A stretch of 64,000 nt of DNA from Thermoplasmata archaeon (GCA_021818715.1 JAKATN010000001.1:1-64000), one strand, 5' to 3'; counted from the first letter of the stretch, positions 1 to 8,085 are shown. Notes: generated by a model from the letters alone, not told the origin. Made by a program: numbers and translations.

Positions 1-45
1 TGGTCAGCATCAGATTGCGTAAAAATATACACCACGATAAAATAA

Positions 46-119
46 GGTTCTGTCAAGTCTTGTTGATCTGATCTCCTGTAAAATTTCGGTTGATGAAAAA
101 TATTAGACTTTACAGAACC
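46..119. mobile_element. 74-bp relic or mini-element with ends like the adjacent transposon
   Basis: Bases 46-90 match the left terminal repeat of the element at 128 apart from two missing bases. Bases 105-119 (AGACTTTACAGAACC) match the outer 15 bases of that element's right end with one change. The piece therefore has two inward-facing ends and almost nothing between them. No target duplication is visible around 46-119 itself. It could be an internally deleted copy or debris of an earlier insertion. Its outer end stops exactly where the 8-bp target duplication of the large element begins. Confidence 0.55.
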
Positions 120-127
120 ACTCTTGG
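120..127. repeat. target site duplication, left copy
   Basis: ACTCTTGG abuts the left terminal repeat and is repeated exactly at 5368-5375 outside the right terminal repeat. Its eight-base length is the usual product of IS6-type transposition. Confidence 0.8.
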
Positions 128-174
128 GGTTCTGTCAAGTCTTAGGTTGATCTGATCTCCTGTAAAATATCGGT
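128..174 (+). repeat. left terminal inverted repeat of the transposon
   Basis: It begins GGTTCTGTCAAGTCTTAGG and ends TAAAATATCGGT. The reverse complement of 5321-5367 differs at one position (ATATCGG versus ATTTCGG). Together with bases 105-119 it forms a hairpin with 15-bp arms (one mismatch) and the target duplication as the loop. Confidence 0.9.
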
Positions 175-225
175 TGCTAAAAGACCAAACGAGGTTTTTT
201 ATATTGTCTGGAGTTACTTTATTGT

Positions 226-945
226 ATGACTTTGACAATCGTTCTCTCCGTAAATGAGGGAATGGTCTTCGCTACAGATAGTCGAGGTACTATTGGAGAT
301 CCTAGAGGTATCACAGCGCAGAATGATACCATCAAAAAACAGTTTAAGATAGATAAGCATATAGTGATACAAACTTCTGGAGCAAACGAGACCGGAGCCA
401 TATTCATAGATGAGATACAAAGATGGCGGGAGTCTTGCAAAAGTGAGCCCAGTATCACCGAGACCATGCTAAAATTGAGAGAGATTCTCAAATTAAAATA
501 TGATGATTGGTATTCTAAGATACCAGCTTTTCCTGTAAAAGACCAGCCCCAGAGACCTGCATTAAACCTTACGATAAGTGGTTATGAAAAAGTAGGAGGG
601 AAAAATGTTGAAAGAATATACTTGCTTAGTAGCCAGACAGACTTTGCACCACAACTTTTTAACACTGGAATCTGCATGACTGGCATACCACTTTATGCAA
701 TTTACCTTACACTACGTCTGTACTCTAGGGATATGCCATTAGATGGTGCAAAGGGGTTAGCTTCATATGTAATAGCGGAGACAGCTAGTCAAGATGGGAA
801 GGTAGGCGGACCGATTCAGATGATGCTGATTGAACAAAATGGTAATGTGACAGAAGTTGACGACAATGAGCTTAAGAAGATAAATACCGAGAATGAAAAC
901 GTTAACCTTAAGTTAAAAGAACTGTTTAGAAAAAAAAAGAATTGA
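226..945 (+). CDS. proteasome beta-subunit-like Ntn hydrolase carried by the transposon
   Basis: This 239-residue protein starts MTLTIVLSVNEGMVFATDSR, resembling the start of a mature proteasome beta subunit or HslV. If Met1 is removed, Thr2 would be the N-terminal nucleophile, Asp18 falls where the family's Asp17 lies, and Lys37 or Lys38 could serve as the catalytic lysine (Lys33 in the family). A glycine-rich turn around TSGANETG follows. There is no propeptide and the last 35 residues are charged. A TATA-like stretch at about 195-202 suggests a leaderless transcript starting at the ATG. It is the first gene inside the left end of the element. A role as a peptidase, or as a non-catalytic relative, is inferred from fold-like similarity only. 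It is distinct from housekeeping proteasome subunits, which show higher similarity to each other. Confidence 0.6.
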   Translation: MTLTIVLSVNEGMVFATDSRGTIGDPRGITAQNDTIKKQFKIDKHIVIQTSGANETGAIFIDEIQRWRESCKSEPSITETMLKLREILKLKYDDWYSKIPAFPVKDQPQRPALNLTISGYEKVGGKNVERIYLLSSQTDFAPQLFNTGICMTGIPLYAIYLTLRLYSRDMPLDGAKGLASYVIAETASQDGKVGGPIQMMLIEQNGNVTEVDDNELKKINTENENVNLKLKELFRKKKN

Positions 946-961
946 AAAAGAAAGGGATGAT

Positions 962-1129
962 ATGGTAATCAAAATTGAGAAAGTGAACAATGAGAAAAGA
1001 ATGAGAGAGATTTTGGAAACTTCCATCTGTTATGACAATACTGACAATATAGTCTTCAATGTTAGAATTGATGGACAGATAGTGACAAGTAACAAGGATA
1101 TCTTAAAGGCCGAATTCACTGATTCATAG
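962..1129 (+). CDS. 55-residue protein of unknown function in the transposon
   Basis: The reading frame starts MVIKIEKVNNEKRMREILE and ends at TAG 1127-1129. It follows the Ntn hydrolase-like gene by 16 bases, with AAAGGGATGAT before the ATG as a plausible ribosome site, so the two are probably cotranscribed. Its 3' end overlaps the 3' end of the transposase on the other strand by 14 bases. The product is charged and soluble with no recognisable motif. It could be a small partner of the upstream protein. The call rests on its position and ribosome site only. Confidence 0.45.
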   Translation: MVIKIEKVNNEKRMREILETSICYDNTDNIVFNVRIDGQIVTSNKDILKAEFTDS

Positions 1130-2222
1130 ATGCATTCTGAATTAGCGTCGTCCATTTATCATTCCCATTGACAACGATCCCGCATGCATCCGCAGGTGTT
1201 TTTCCTTTCAGTGCTTCATGTGGTCTCACGTAGTTATGGTATAGCTGATAGCCTTTCAGGATCGGGCTGTCTTTTGTCTTGAGTCCCCTGAACACCTTTT
1301 CTCTGTCCCTGATTTCTCCATTCATCCTTTCCATCTTGTTATTGTTTTTGTCCTCAGCAAGATGAATGTGCCTTATGTGTTTCGTAGTCTGCCTGTTTGA
1401 GTAAAATTCCTTCCTGTATGCATCATGGAAATTGGCCGCTCCATCACTTATGAAAACCGCTGGCTTCTTCCCTGTTATCCGCTTTGCTTCCTGATACATT
1501 GGTCTTACATCGGATGTACCCTTGTTGTCCGCAACCATCTGTGAAATCCAGAATCTTGTTTCATCATCCATCATGGAGAATAGGTATGTTAGATTACCAC
1601 GAACCTTGAGATATATCTCGTCGGTTCTCCATACATCGCTTACCTGTGGCGTTATCCTGTCAAGGTATTCTTCCATCAGTGACACGTATTTGCCAATCCA
1701 GTTGTATATGGTCTGGTGCGATACCTGAACGCCAAGGAGCTTCAATGCCCTCATGGTATTTCTCAGGGATTCCCCAGAAAAATACAGTTGCATTGCGGTG
1801 GTGATCGCCTTCGGGTTATGCTTCATTTTCTCAAACCCTATGTTTAGGGAAAATGTCCTGTTGCATGTTTTGCACTTGAACCTCTGAATTGCGATCTCCC
1901 TGTTTTTCCTGATTCCAGTCTTGACTATCTCAGAAGAATGGCAGAAGATACAACCTGATATACTGACAGGCTCAATGACCACATTCTTCCTGACCTCATC
2001 CCTCAAACTGAGCGAGAATTTCACGGCAAACGCATGTTTGCATGTTACTCCCCTCTCCATGTGATCGGGGCAGTTGCATTCCCATCCTTTGTCCGTCAGG
2101 ATCACAGAATATTTTCTGTCGGATGACTGAGATTTTACTTCATAACGCACACTGTTGATCCTTCTTACACCACCGCTTTCAAGGATTTGTTTCCCTTTAA
2201 TTTCTCTCGGTGTTTCAATCAT
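1116..2222 (-). CDS. IS6-like DDE transposase with N-terminal SWIM zinc finger
   Basis: This 368-residue transposase probably moves the surrounding element. A SWIM finger lies at residues 49-63 (C49-x-C51, C61-x-H63). A zinc ribbon with CxxC pairs follows at about 91-94 and 117-120, then a helix-turn-helix at about 140-180 and an IS6/IS240-type catalytic core. Candidate acidic residues are Asp201 (TDEIYLK), Asp260 (ISDGAANF) and Glu298 (NNKMERMNGE). The motif YHNYVRPHEALKGKTPA near the C terminus is typical of this core. All domains are present with no frameshift, so it looks intact. It is convergent with the 55-residue gene and divergent from a zinc-ribbon gene. IS6-type enzymes usually lack a SWIM domain; an added DNA- or protein-binding role is inferred. 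Confidence 0.88.
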   Translation of the reverse strand: MIETPREIKGKQILESGGVRRINSVRYEVKSQSSDRKYSVILTDKGWECNCPDHMERGVTCKHAFAVKFSLSLRDEVRKNVVIEPVSISGCIFCHSSEIVKTGIRKNREIAIQRFKCKTCNRTFSLNIGFEKMKHNPKAITTAMQLYFSGESLRNTMRALKLLGVQVSHQTIYNWIGKYVSLMEEYLDRITPQVSDVWRTDEIYLKVRGNLTYLFSMMDDETRFWISQMVADNKGTSDVRPMYQEAKRITGKKPAVFISDGAANFHDAYRKEFYSNRQTTKHIRHIHLAEDKNNNKMERMNGEIRDREKVFRGLKTKDSPILKGYQLYHNYVRPHEALKGKTPADACGIVVNGNDKWTTLIQNASMNQ

Positions 2223-2330
2223 TTAATTCACCTACTGATTAGTATATTAGTAATAGGTATATCGTATATTAAAGTACCGACTATTGGTATATTACCACAA
2301 AGTATATACTGCTCTTATGGATTTACATTC

Positions 2331-2462
2331 ATGGCAATCATTCAGATTAAGGGGTTTAGATGTGAAAGGTGTGGTCATGAATGGGTAAAGCGAGGTGAAG
2401 AAATGCCTAAAGTATGCCCGAAATGCAAGAGCCCTTACTGGAACACGTCTAGGAAAAAATAA
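2331..2462 (+). CDS. 43-residue zinc-ribbon protein in the transposon
   Basis: The protein MAIIQIKGFRCERCGHEW... carries two CxxC knuckles (CERC and CPKC) about 15 residues apart, a complete minimal zinc ribbon. The frame is open further upstream, but those residues look non-coding and the ATG at 2331 gives a compact domain. It ends two bases before the convergent 3' end of the restriction-modification gene. Such free-standing ribbons can bind nucleic acid or a protein partner. No specific function is visible. Confidence 0.6.
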   Translation: MAIIQIKGFRCERCGHEWVKRGEEMPKVCPKCKSPYWNTSRKK

Positions 2463-2464
2463 TC

Positions 2465-5014
2465 TTACATGGTAAATTCACCAAAGTCTTCTTTTAGCTT
2501 GCTAATTTCACCTTGAGCGGCCCATCTCTTTTCAAACAATTGTTCAATCCGACTGCTGATATTTTTTCTTTCTTCTTCCGAGTTTGATATTGGTAGTTTT
2601 AACTCCATCCACCTGTTACCGATGTTAGGCAAGGTTGTGTCAACCATAACCTTATTAAAAAGCTGTTTCTGTGTCAACTGGTGAGAGAATAGATATAACA
2701 AATAAAACGGAGTTATGTTATATTCGTTCTCTTCTTTAACAACCCTGAATACAATGCTGTGATGGTTCAGAAGAATCTCAGTATCATACCGGGAAACAAT
2801 AGCAACGCTACCTACCCTATAGCTACCCTCCTTTACAAAGACAATATCACCTACTTTTAGATTTACGCCATGCCCTTTTATCTTCTTGTATATCTCGATT
2901 GGAACCATAGCGGTCGGATTCTTATAAAGTTCCCAACTAACTATGTCTGCTGCTCTGACGTAAGGTATTTCACCTCTCCCTTTGAATTCACTTGGTGGTG
3001 CGCCATGCCCTCTGTATTTTTTGATTATTTCCTTTTCGATCAACTCTGATACTGGCACTAACGAAACGTTTTGGCTCTTAGCTTCGGCCTCTAATCTTTC
3101 TATTCGTTTTTTCCAATAATATCTAGGCACATACATATCATTTCTTATTTCTTCTGCTTTAACTGTAAATACATATTTGTTGGTGGGGTCCCTCGGGTTG
3201 TCCAACTCTTTCCTAATAATTTCTGTATCATCCCACACAACTCTTGTAAAATTCTGTCTTTCACTATCGTAGCGATAAATGACCTCCCCTCTATGATTGT
3301 GACCCATTTCTTCGGCCACTCCAAAGACTATTTCTTGTTGTTGAGCCATTCCCTTTTCATAGACCATTAAAATAGTCTTAGCATTATTGTGTGGTCTAAA
3401 TGTATTGTGTGGTAAATCAATAATAGCCCTAATATTGCCCCTTTCCTTTATGTAGTTTAAAACATACCTGACTTTCGGAGCATGAAAATAAGTTTCTGGA
3501 AGTACAATAGCTAGTATTCCCTTGTCATCCAGCATCTGTAAGCACCGTTCCACAAATAATGTTTGAGGTTCAGTTGCTTTTACCTTATCTGTTCGGTTCC
3601 ATCCTGCCTCTGGTATAAATTTCCACACATGCCCCAAATCAAAATGTTTTGCCTCTTCTTTTAATACTTTAATTTTTGACCCAAAAGGTGGATTTGTTAG
3701 AATAACATTGAATCTCTTGAAAGCATTATCATTCTGGACGAAAATTTCCTTTGGTTTTGGATCAAAATCTTTTGGTTCATGTAACGTGTTTTGAGCCACG
3801 ATACCACCACGTCCATCGCCTACAATGGCCATGTATGCCTTTGAAATCTTAACCAAATCTGGTTCTTTATCAATCCCGAAAAATGTTTTTTCCGCTATCT
3901 CTTTTTTTAATTTATCTAAGTTGGGGCTGCCACGATACTTTTTATCATCTTCCATCTGTTTCCAAATGTGCTCAAGAGAATAAATAAGAAACCCCCCACT
4001 GCCACATGCAGGGTCAAGTATTTTCTGTCCTGGCTTGGGATCGACTAACTTTACCGCCGTTTTAACGATTTCCCTAGGCGTGAAAAATTCCCCTTTTTCA
4101 CCTACCAATTTTGATTCTGCAAATATTTCAAAAGCGTCTCCCACAACATCTTTATCAGTCTTATGTAGGCCATATCTTTCAAGTTCTCCGACTACTATAG
4201 CAATGGACCTATCTTCTAATTTAATTTCATCATTCTTATCAAAAACCCCGTCTTCAGAAAGCTCGGCTTTCACATCCTCAAATAATTGCTTTATATTTTT
4301 TGCGACTTCTTCAGGTGATTCCGCAAAACCGATTTTGAATTTTGGTGGCTTATCCTGAAAATATCTTTCGTCCCATATTTTACAGAAGATCAGTTTTATC
4401 ATTTCATTCCCTAGTTTTTCCCTCCTGCTAATATTGGTGTTTGCATATAATGTGTTCAATATTCGCTTGAATATTAATCTTAAGTTACTGGCAGGGATAA
4501 GCTTTTCTTTAGTTATCCTACCAATATCTTCCCATGTTTGACCTTTGCTTGGGATTTGAAACACAAAGTCTCTTCTCACTTCACCAGTTTGGGGGTCCTT
4601 GTAAAGGTATTCGATATCATCACCATTTGTCCAGACACCCCATTGAGCAGAAGACGCAGACATGTAACTTTGAAGCTGCCTTATACCATCTTCTCTATGG
4701 GGTCTCTTAGTTTCGACGATTCCTAAAATATCTTGGTTTTGATCTCTCTTATTCTTATCAGTAGTTTTGTAGATAACTATATCTGATCTATCGCTAGAGT
4801 TTTTTGGGACAGTTTTGGAACCACGTTGAATAAAAACCTCTATATCCATTTGGTCGAAATCATAGTCATAATCATCCTTCAGTATTTTTTCATAGTCCTG
4901 TCGGACAGGTTCCTCCGGCTTTCGGTAATCAACCGGTTTACCGGTTGCAATATCAAATCGATATCCTTCTTTCGGTGGAACTGCTTTACCGCTTAAGTTT
5001 GCCTGTGGAACCAT
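2465..5014 (-). CDS. one-chain restriction-modification enzyme (nuclease, N6-adenine methylase and specificity domain)
   Basis: The 849-residue protein combines the three activities of a type I system, as in type IIG/IIL enzymes. Residues about 40-160 resemble the HsdR N-terminal nuclease: Asp78 in SDIVIY, then E101-x-K103 in VETKRP, a PD-(D/E)xK arrangement. HsdM-like helical sequence follows at about 170-310. Methylase motif I is DPACGSGGF at 334-342 and motif IV is NPPF at 441-444, indicating adenine methylation. Residues from about 650 form one HsdS-like target-recognition domain (PNIGNRWMELKLPIS). No translocase helicase is present, so cleavage near the site is expected. The gene is A+T-rich and is the largest cargo of the transposon. 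Motifs for all activities are intact. The recognition site cannot be read from the sequence. Confidence 0.87.
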   Translation of the reverse strand: MVPQANLSGKAVPPKEGYRFDIATGKPVDYRKPEEPVRQDYEKILKDDYDYDFDQMDIEVFIQRGSKTVPKNSSDRSDIVIYKTTDKNKRDQNQDILGIVETKRPHREDGIRQLQSYMSASSAQWGVWTNGDDIEYLYKDPQTGEVRRDFVFQIPSKGQTWEDIGRITKEKLIPASNLRLIFKRILNTLYANTNISRREKLGNEMIKLIFCKIWDERYFQDKPPKFKIGFAESPEEVAKNIKQLFEDVKAELSEDGVFDKNDEIKLEDRSIAIVVGELERYGLHKTDKDVVGDAFEIFAESKLVGEKGEFFTPREIVKTAVKLVDPKPGQKILDPACGSGGFLIYSLEHIWKQMEDDKKYRGSPNLDKLKKEIAEKTFFGIDKEPDLVKISKAYMAIVGDGRGGIVAQNTLHEPKDFDPKPKEIFVQNDNAFKRFNVILTNPPFGSKIKVLKEEAKHFDLGHVWKFIPEAGWNRTDKVKATEPQTLFVERCLQMLDDKGILAIVLPETYFHAPKVRYVLNYIKERGNIRAIIDLPHNTFRPHNNAKTILMVYEKGMAQQQEIVFGVAEEMGHNHRGEVIYRYDSERQNFTRVVWDDTEIIRKELDNPRDPTNKYVFTVKAEEIRNDMYVPRYYWKKRIERLEAEAKSQNVSLVPVSELIEKEIIKKYRGHGAPPSEFKGRGEIPYVRAADIVSWELYKNPTAMVPIEIYKKIKGHGVNLKVGDIVFVKEGSYRVGSVAIVSRYDTEILLNHHSIVFRVVKEENEYNITPFYLLYLFSHQLTQKQLFNKVMVDTTLPNIGNRWMELKLPISNSEEERKNISSRIEQLFEKRWAAQGEISKLKEDFGEFTM

Positions 5015-5099
5015 ATTATTACATATCTATATCTTATTTCAAATTTTGCTAAATTAAATAAAGTTATTGGAATTTTAATATGCTCCCACAAGACCGATG

Positions 5100-5273
5100 C
5101 TATCTTGGAATCGTAAACTTTGTTGCCCCATCAGAAGTATAAACATTAAATTTCTCCTGGCAATGACGGCACCTGAACCTTATCACGACATATGATCGGA
5201 ACATCCATTCATTGAGGAGTTCCATTTCTGATTCGTTTTTGCAACTAGGGCAAAAATGTTTAACTATCTTCAT
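5100..5273 (-). CDS. 57-residue zinc-binding protein near the right end of the transposon
   Basis: The protein MKIVKHFCPSCKNESEMEL... has two cysteine pairs (CPSC and CRHC) spaced as in a treble-clef or zinc-ribbon domain. The ATG at 5273 is chosen because GGTGAG lies just upstream on this strand; the longer open frame to 5315 adds a poorly conserved-looking stretch. It is the last gene before the right terminal repeat and lies upstream of the restriction-modification gene in the same direction, about 85 bases away. It could be a small regulator of that gene, but nothing in the sequence proves this. Confidence 0.55.
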   Translation of the reverse strand: MKIVKHFCPSCKNESEMELLNEWMFRSYVVIRFRCRHCQEKFNVYTSDGATKFTIPR

Positions 5274-5320
5274 ACGACAACTCACCATTGAGATGTATAT
5301 TATATTAACTACCAAGAACT

Positions 5321-5367
5321 ACCGAAATTTTACAGGAGATCAGATCAACCTAAGACTTGACAGAACC
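5321..5367 (-). repeat. right terminal inverted repeat of the transposon
   Basis: This is the inverted copy of 128-174 with a single mismatch. It is followed immediately by ACTCTTGG (5368-5375), the second copy of the target duplication, and then by the thermosome TATA box. Confidence 0.9.
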
Positions 5368-5375
5368 ACTCTTGG
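5368..5375. repeat. target site duplication, right copy
   Basis: ACTCTTGG is identical to 120-127. It lies six bases before the TATA-like box of the thermosome gene, so the transposon landed at the upstream edge of that promoter. Confidence 0.8.
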
Positions 5376-5381
5376 CAACAC

Positions 5382-5389
5382 TTATATAG
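5382..5389 (+). promoter_or_regulatory. TATA box of the thermosome gene
   Basis: TTATATAG lies about 28 bases before the ATG at 5417, which fits a start site within a few bases of the start codon. The transposon's target duplication ends six bases upstream, so the original sequence beyond the BRE has been displaced by 5.2 kb. Confidence 0.6.
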
Positions 5390-5416
5390 AAGTTTATTTT
5401 TACCTACTCGATAGCT

Positions 5417-7051
5417 ATGCTAGGAGGACAGCCAGTTTTCATATTAAAAGAAGGAACTAAGAGGGAGTCAGGCAAGGATGCCATGCAGAACAACATTGAA
5501 GCGGCCAAGGCAATTTCAACCTCTGTCAGATCCACCCTCGGTCCGAGGGGAATGGACAAGATGCTTGTTGATTCACTCGGGGACATTGTCATAACCAATG
5601 ATGGAGTTACAATCCTGAAAGAGATGGACGTTGAACATCCGGCTGCAAAGATGATGGTCGAGGTATCCAAGACTCAGGACAGTTTCGTAGGCGATGGAAC
5701 GACCACTGCTGTTATAGTCGCTGGTGCTTTGCTTTCAGAGGCAGAAGGGCTGATAAAGCAAAATGTCCACCCAACCGTGATCTCGGAAGGCTACAGGATG
5801 GCATCGGCCCAGGCAAAGAAGATTCTCCACGATATGTCAAAGCCTGTCAAGATCGATGACAAGCCCCTTCTTACAAAAATGGCTGAAACTGCACTGAGCA
5901 GCAAGAGTGCATCAGGCAGCAAGACCAAGCTCGCCGAAATCTCGTATGAGGTTGTAAAGAGCGTTGCCGAAAAGGTGGAAAACAAATATACAGTTGATTT
6001 TGACAACATCCAGTTAGTGAAGAAGAAAGGCGGAGAAATCGACGACACGGAATTGATTTACGGCATCATAGTGGACAAGGAGAAGGTCCACCCCGGAATG
6101 CCGGACTTTGTGCATGGAGCCAAGATTGCTCTTTTGAATGCCGCGCTGGAGATCAAGAAACCCGAGTTTGACACAAACATAAGGATCGACGATCCCTCCA
6201 TGATACAGAAATTCCTCCAGCAGGAAGAATCCATGCTCAGGGAAATGGTCAGGAAGATAAAGGCAACCGGCGCAAACGTCCTCATAACACAGAAGGGTAT
6301 AGACGACCTGGCGCAGCACTTCCTCTCCAAGGAAGGCATATATGCAGTAAGGAGGGTAAAGAAGAGCGATGTGGAGAAGCTCGCCAAGGCAACGGGTGCC
6401 TCAATTGCAAGTTCTATCGATGAACTGACATCCTCCGATCTTGGATCAGCTGAGAATGTGGAGCAGAAGAAGATAGACGAAGACTACATGACTTTTGTAA
6501 CGGGCTGCAAGAATCCCAAGGCTCTGAGCGTTCTGATAAGGGGCGGGACGGAGCATGTGGTGGACGAAATTGAGAGGTCGATAACAGATTCCGTCCATGT
6601 GGTTGCAGCGGCGATCGAAGACGGCAAATACACCTCAGGTGGAGGTTCCTCAGCTGCTGAGATTGCGTTCAGGCTTGGCGAATATGCAAAGAAGGTAGGC
6701 GGCCGTCAGCAGCTCGCTATAGAAAAATACGCAAACGCAATGGAAGAGATACCCAGGGCGCTTTCGGAGAACGCCGGTCTGGATCCGATCGACATCCTCA
6801 TAAAGATAAGGAGCAGGCATGCTGAGGGTCAGAAATACCACGGGATCAATGTCTATGATGGGGAAGTCCAGGACATGATCAAGGCTGGAGTGATAGAGCC
6901 GATCAGGGTCGGGGAGCAGGCCATAGAATCTGCCACAGAGGCTGCAGTCATGATACTGAGAATTGATGACGTTATCGCTACCAGAGCAGGTTCAAAAGGC
7001 CCTGGTGGTGGCGGTTCCCCGCCAGGCGGAGAAGGTTCATCCGAAGATTGA
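5417..7051 (+). CDS. ths: thermosome subunit (group II chaperonin)
   Basis: This 544-residue ATP-driven folding chaperonin matches archaeal thermosome/CCT subunits over its full length. The ATP-binding GDGTTT motif is at residues 92-97, preceded by [10 protein letters not shown] and NDGVTIL. The equatorial, intermediate and apical regions are in the usual order and the C-terminal ATPase segment includes [11 protein letters not shown]. The tail is rich in Gly, Pro and Ser ([13 protein letters not shown]) rather than the GGM repeats common in bacterial GroEL. The start follows a TATA box at leaderless spacing. A strong stem-loop covers the stop codon. The gene stands alone in its transcription unit. 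Whether it is an alpha or beta subunit cannot be decided here. Confidence 0.97.
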   Translation: MLGGQPVFILKEGTKRESGKDAMQNNIEAAKAISTSVRSTLGPRGMDKMLVDSLGDIVITNDGVTILKEMDVEHPAAKMMVEVSKTQDSFVGDGTTTAVIVAGALLSEAEGLIKQNVHPTVISEGYRMASAQAKKILHDMSKPVKIDDKPLLTKMAETALSSKSASGSKTKLAEISYEVVKSVAEKVENKYTVDFDNIQLVKKKGGEIDDTELIYGIIVDKEKVHPGMPDFVHGAKIALLNAALEIKKPEFDTNIRIDDPSMIQKFLQQEESMLREMVRKIKATGANVLITQKGIDDLAQHFLSKEGIYAVRRVKKSDVEKLAKATGASIASSIDELTSSDLGSAENVEQKKIDEDYMTFVTGCKNPKALSVLIRGGTEHVVDEIERSITDSVHVVAAAIEDGKYTSGGGSSAAEIAFRLGEYAKKVGGRQQLAIEKYANAMEEIPRALSENAGLDPIDILIKIRSRHAEGQKYHGINVYDGEVQDMIKAGVIEPIRVGEQAIESATEAAVMILRIDDVIATRAGSKGPGGGGSPPGGEGSSED

Positions 7052-7076
7052 ACTCACTTTTTTTGAGTTCATCTTC
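7043..7076 (+). terminator. stem-loop at the end of the thermosome gene
   Basis: GAAGA(T)TGAACTCA pairs with TGAGTTCATCTTC around a CTTTTTT loop, a 13-bp stem with one bulged T that begins inside the coding sequence and includes the stop codon. AATTTTAAAT follows. It probably ends transcription or protects the mRNA 3' end. Confidence 0.6.
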
Positions 7077-7121
7077 AATTTTAAATCACAATTTAGTTAT
7101 ATTCATTAAATATGCGAGAGC

Positions 7122-8072
7122 GTGCAGAATACTTACGCCCAGATATACAGAAAGCAGCACTACGGAATGGTCGGCAAGCACTCCGCAGTGAAGGTGTGCC
7201 ACTGGACAAAGTCCCAGCTCACGGGAGGCGAGGGATGCTACAAGGACACATTTTATGGCATAAGTTCACACCAGTGCATACAGATGACGCCCGCTGTCAA
7301 CTCCTGTACTGAAAACTGCTCATTCTGCTGGAGATTCCAGGGATTTGACTCTATGCACATTTCCGACGAGGACGATCCCGAATTCATTCTTGAGAACTCT
7401 ATCATCCAGCACAAGAAACTGCTTTCAGGGTTCAAAGGCAACCCCAGGGTGAGCATGGAAAAATGGGAGGAGTCTCAGAACCCGAAGCACATAGCTATTT
7501 CGCTGACCGGCGAACCTACAATATATTCCAGACTCGGGGAGTTCATTGCACTTGCCACAGAGAGAGGTTTCTCAACTTTCCTGGTTACCAATGGAACCCT
7601 TCCTATGGTACTGGAGAAGCTTGATCCGCTTCCAACGCAGCTTTATGTCACAGTAGCGGGGCCCACCAGGGAGATTTTCAACGAAGTGCTAAACCCGTCA
7701 ATCGGCAATGCCTGGGAGAACTTCAACAGGACTCTGGATCTTCTTCCCTCGCTCAATACAAGAAAGGTGATCAGGCACACCCTGGTCAAGGACGTAAACA
7801 TGCCCTTCATTGATGAATATTATAAACTTGACTCCAGGGCATCGCCTGATTTTATAGAATCCAAGGGATACGTTCACGTGGGTCAATCTATGGACAGGCT
7901 TTCTGCATCTAATATGCCGCCGCACGATATGGTAGTGCAGTTCTCAAGGGAACTCGGAGAAAAACTTGGATATGAGTTCACCGCCGAAAGAAGGGAGAGC
8001 CGGGTAACGCTGCTCTGCAGGGACCCTTCAAAAGCAAGGATCGATTTCAGCAAAATAGGAAGCACTGTATAA
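7122..8072 (+). CDS. tyw1: 4-demethylwyosine synthase TYW1 (radical SAM, tRNA-Phe modification)
   Basis: TYW1 joins pyruvate carbons to N1-methylguanosine 37 of tRNA-Phe to build the tricyclic wyosine core. The 316-residue sequence shows both iron-sulfur sites of the family: Cys26, Cys39 and Cys52 in the N-terminal part, and the radical SAM triad CxxxCxxC at Cys62, Cys66 and Cys69. LTGEPTIY and FLVTNGT are conserved TYW1 segments. GTG at 7122 is the assigned start. An ATG ten bases earlier is in another frame, so the exact start is uncertain by a few residues. It is followed after 13 bases by thymidylate kinase and the two are probably cotranscribed. Confidence 0.93.
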   Translation: MQNTYAQIYRKQHYGMVGKHSAVKVCHWTKSQLTGGEGCYKDTFYGISSHQCIQMTPAVNSCTENCSFCWRFQGFDSMHISDEDDPEFILENSIIQHKKLLSGFKGNPRVSMEKWEESQNPKHIAISLTGEPTIYSRLGEFIALATERGFSTFLVTNGTLPMVLEKLDPLPTQLYVTVAGPTREIFNEVLNPSIGNAWENFNRTLDLLPSLNTRKVIRHTLVKDVNMPFIDEYYKLDSRASPDFIESKGYVHVGQSMDRLSASNMPPHDMVVQFSRELGEKLGYEFTAERRESRVTLLCRDPSKARIDFSKIGSTV

Positions 8073-8085
8073 AGAGGGAAATGAT

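Larger units (their letters stand above)
128..5367. mobile_element. 5.24-kb transposon with 47-bp inverted ends, 8-bp target duplication and restriction-modification cargo
   Basis: The element is bounded by inverted repeats 128-174 and 5321-5367 that match at 46 of 47 positions. ACTCTTGG occurs directly outside both ends (120-127 and 5368-5375), as expected for an 8-bp target duplication. Inside are a proteasome-like protein, a 55-residue protein, an IS6-like transposase, a zinc ribbon, a fused restriction-modification enzyme and a second zinc ribbon. The DNA is visibly richer in A+T than the genes to its right. No second pair of inverted repeats brackets the transposase alone, so the whole 5.24 kb appears to be the mobile unit. 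The 8-bp duplication and GGTTCTGT ends fit what I recall of the IS6 family, though 47-bp repeats and this much cargo are unusual for it. Confidence 0.85.
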
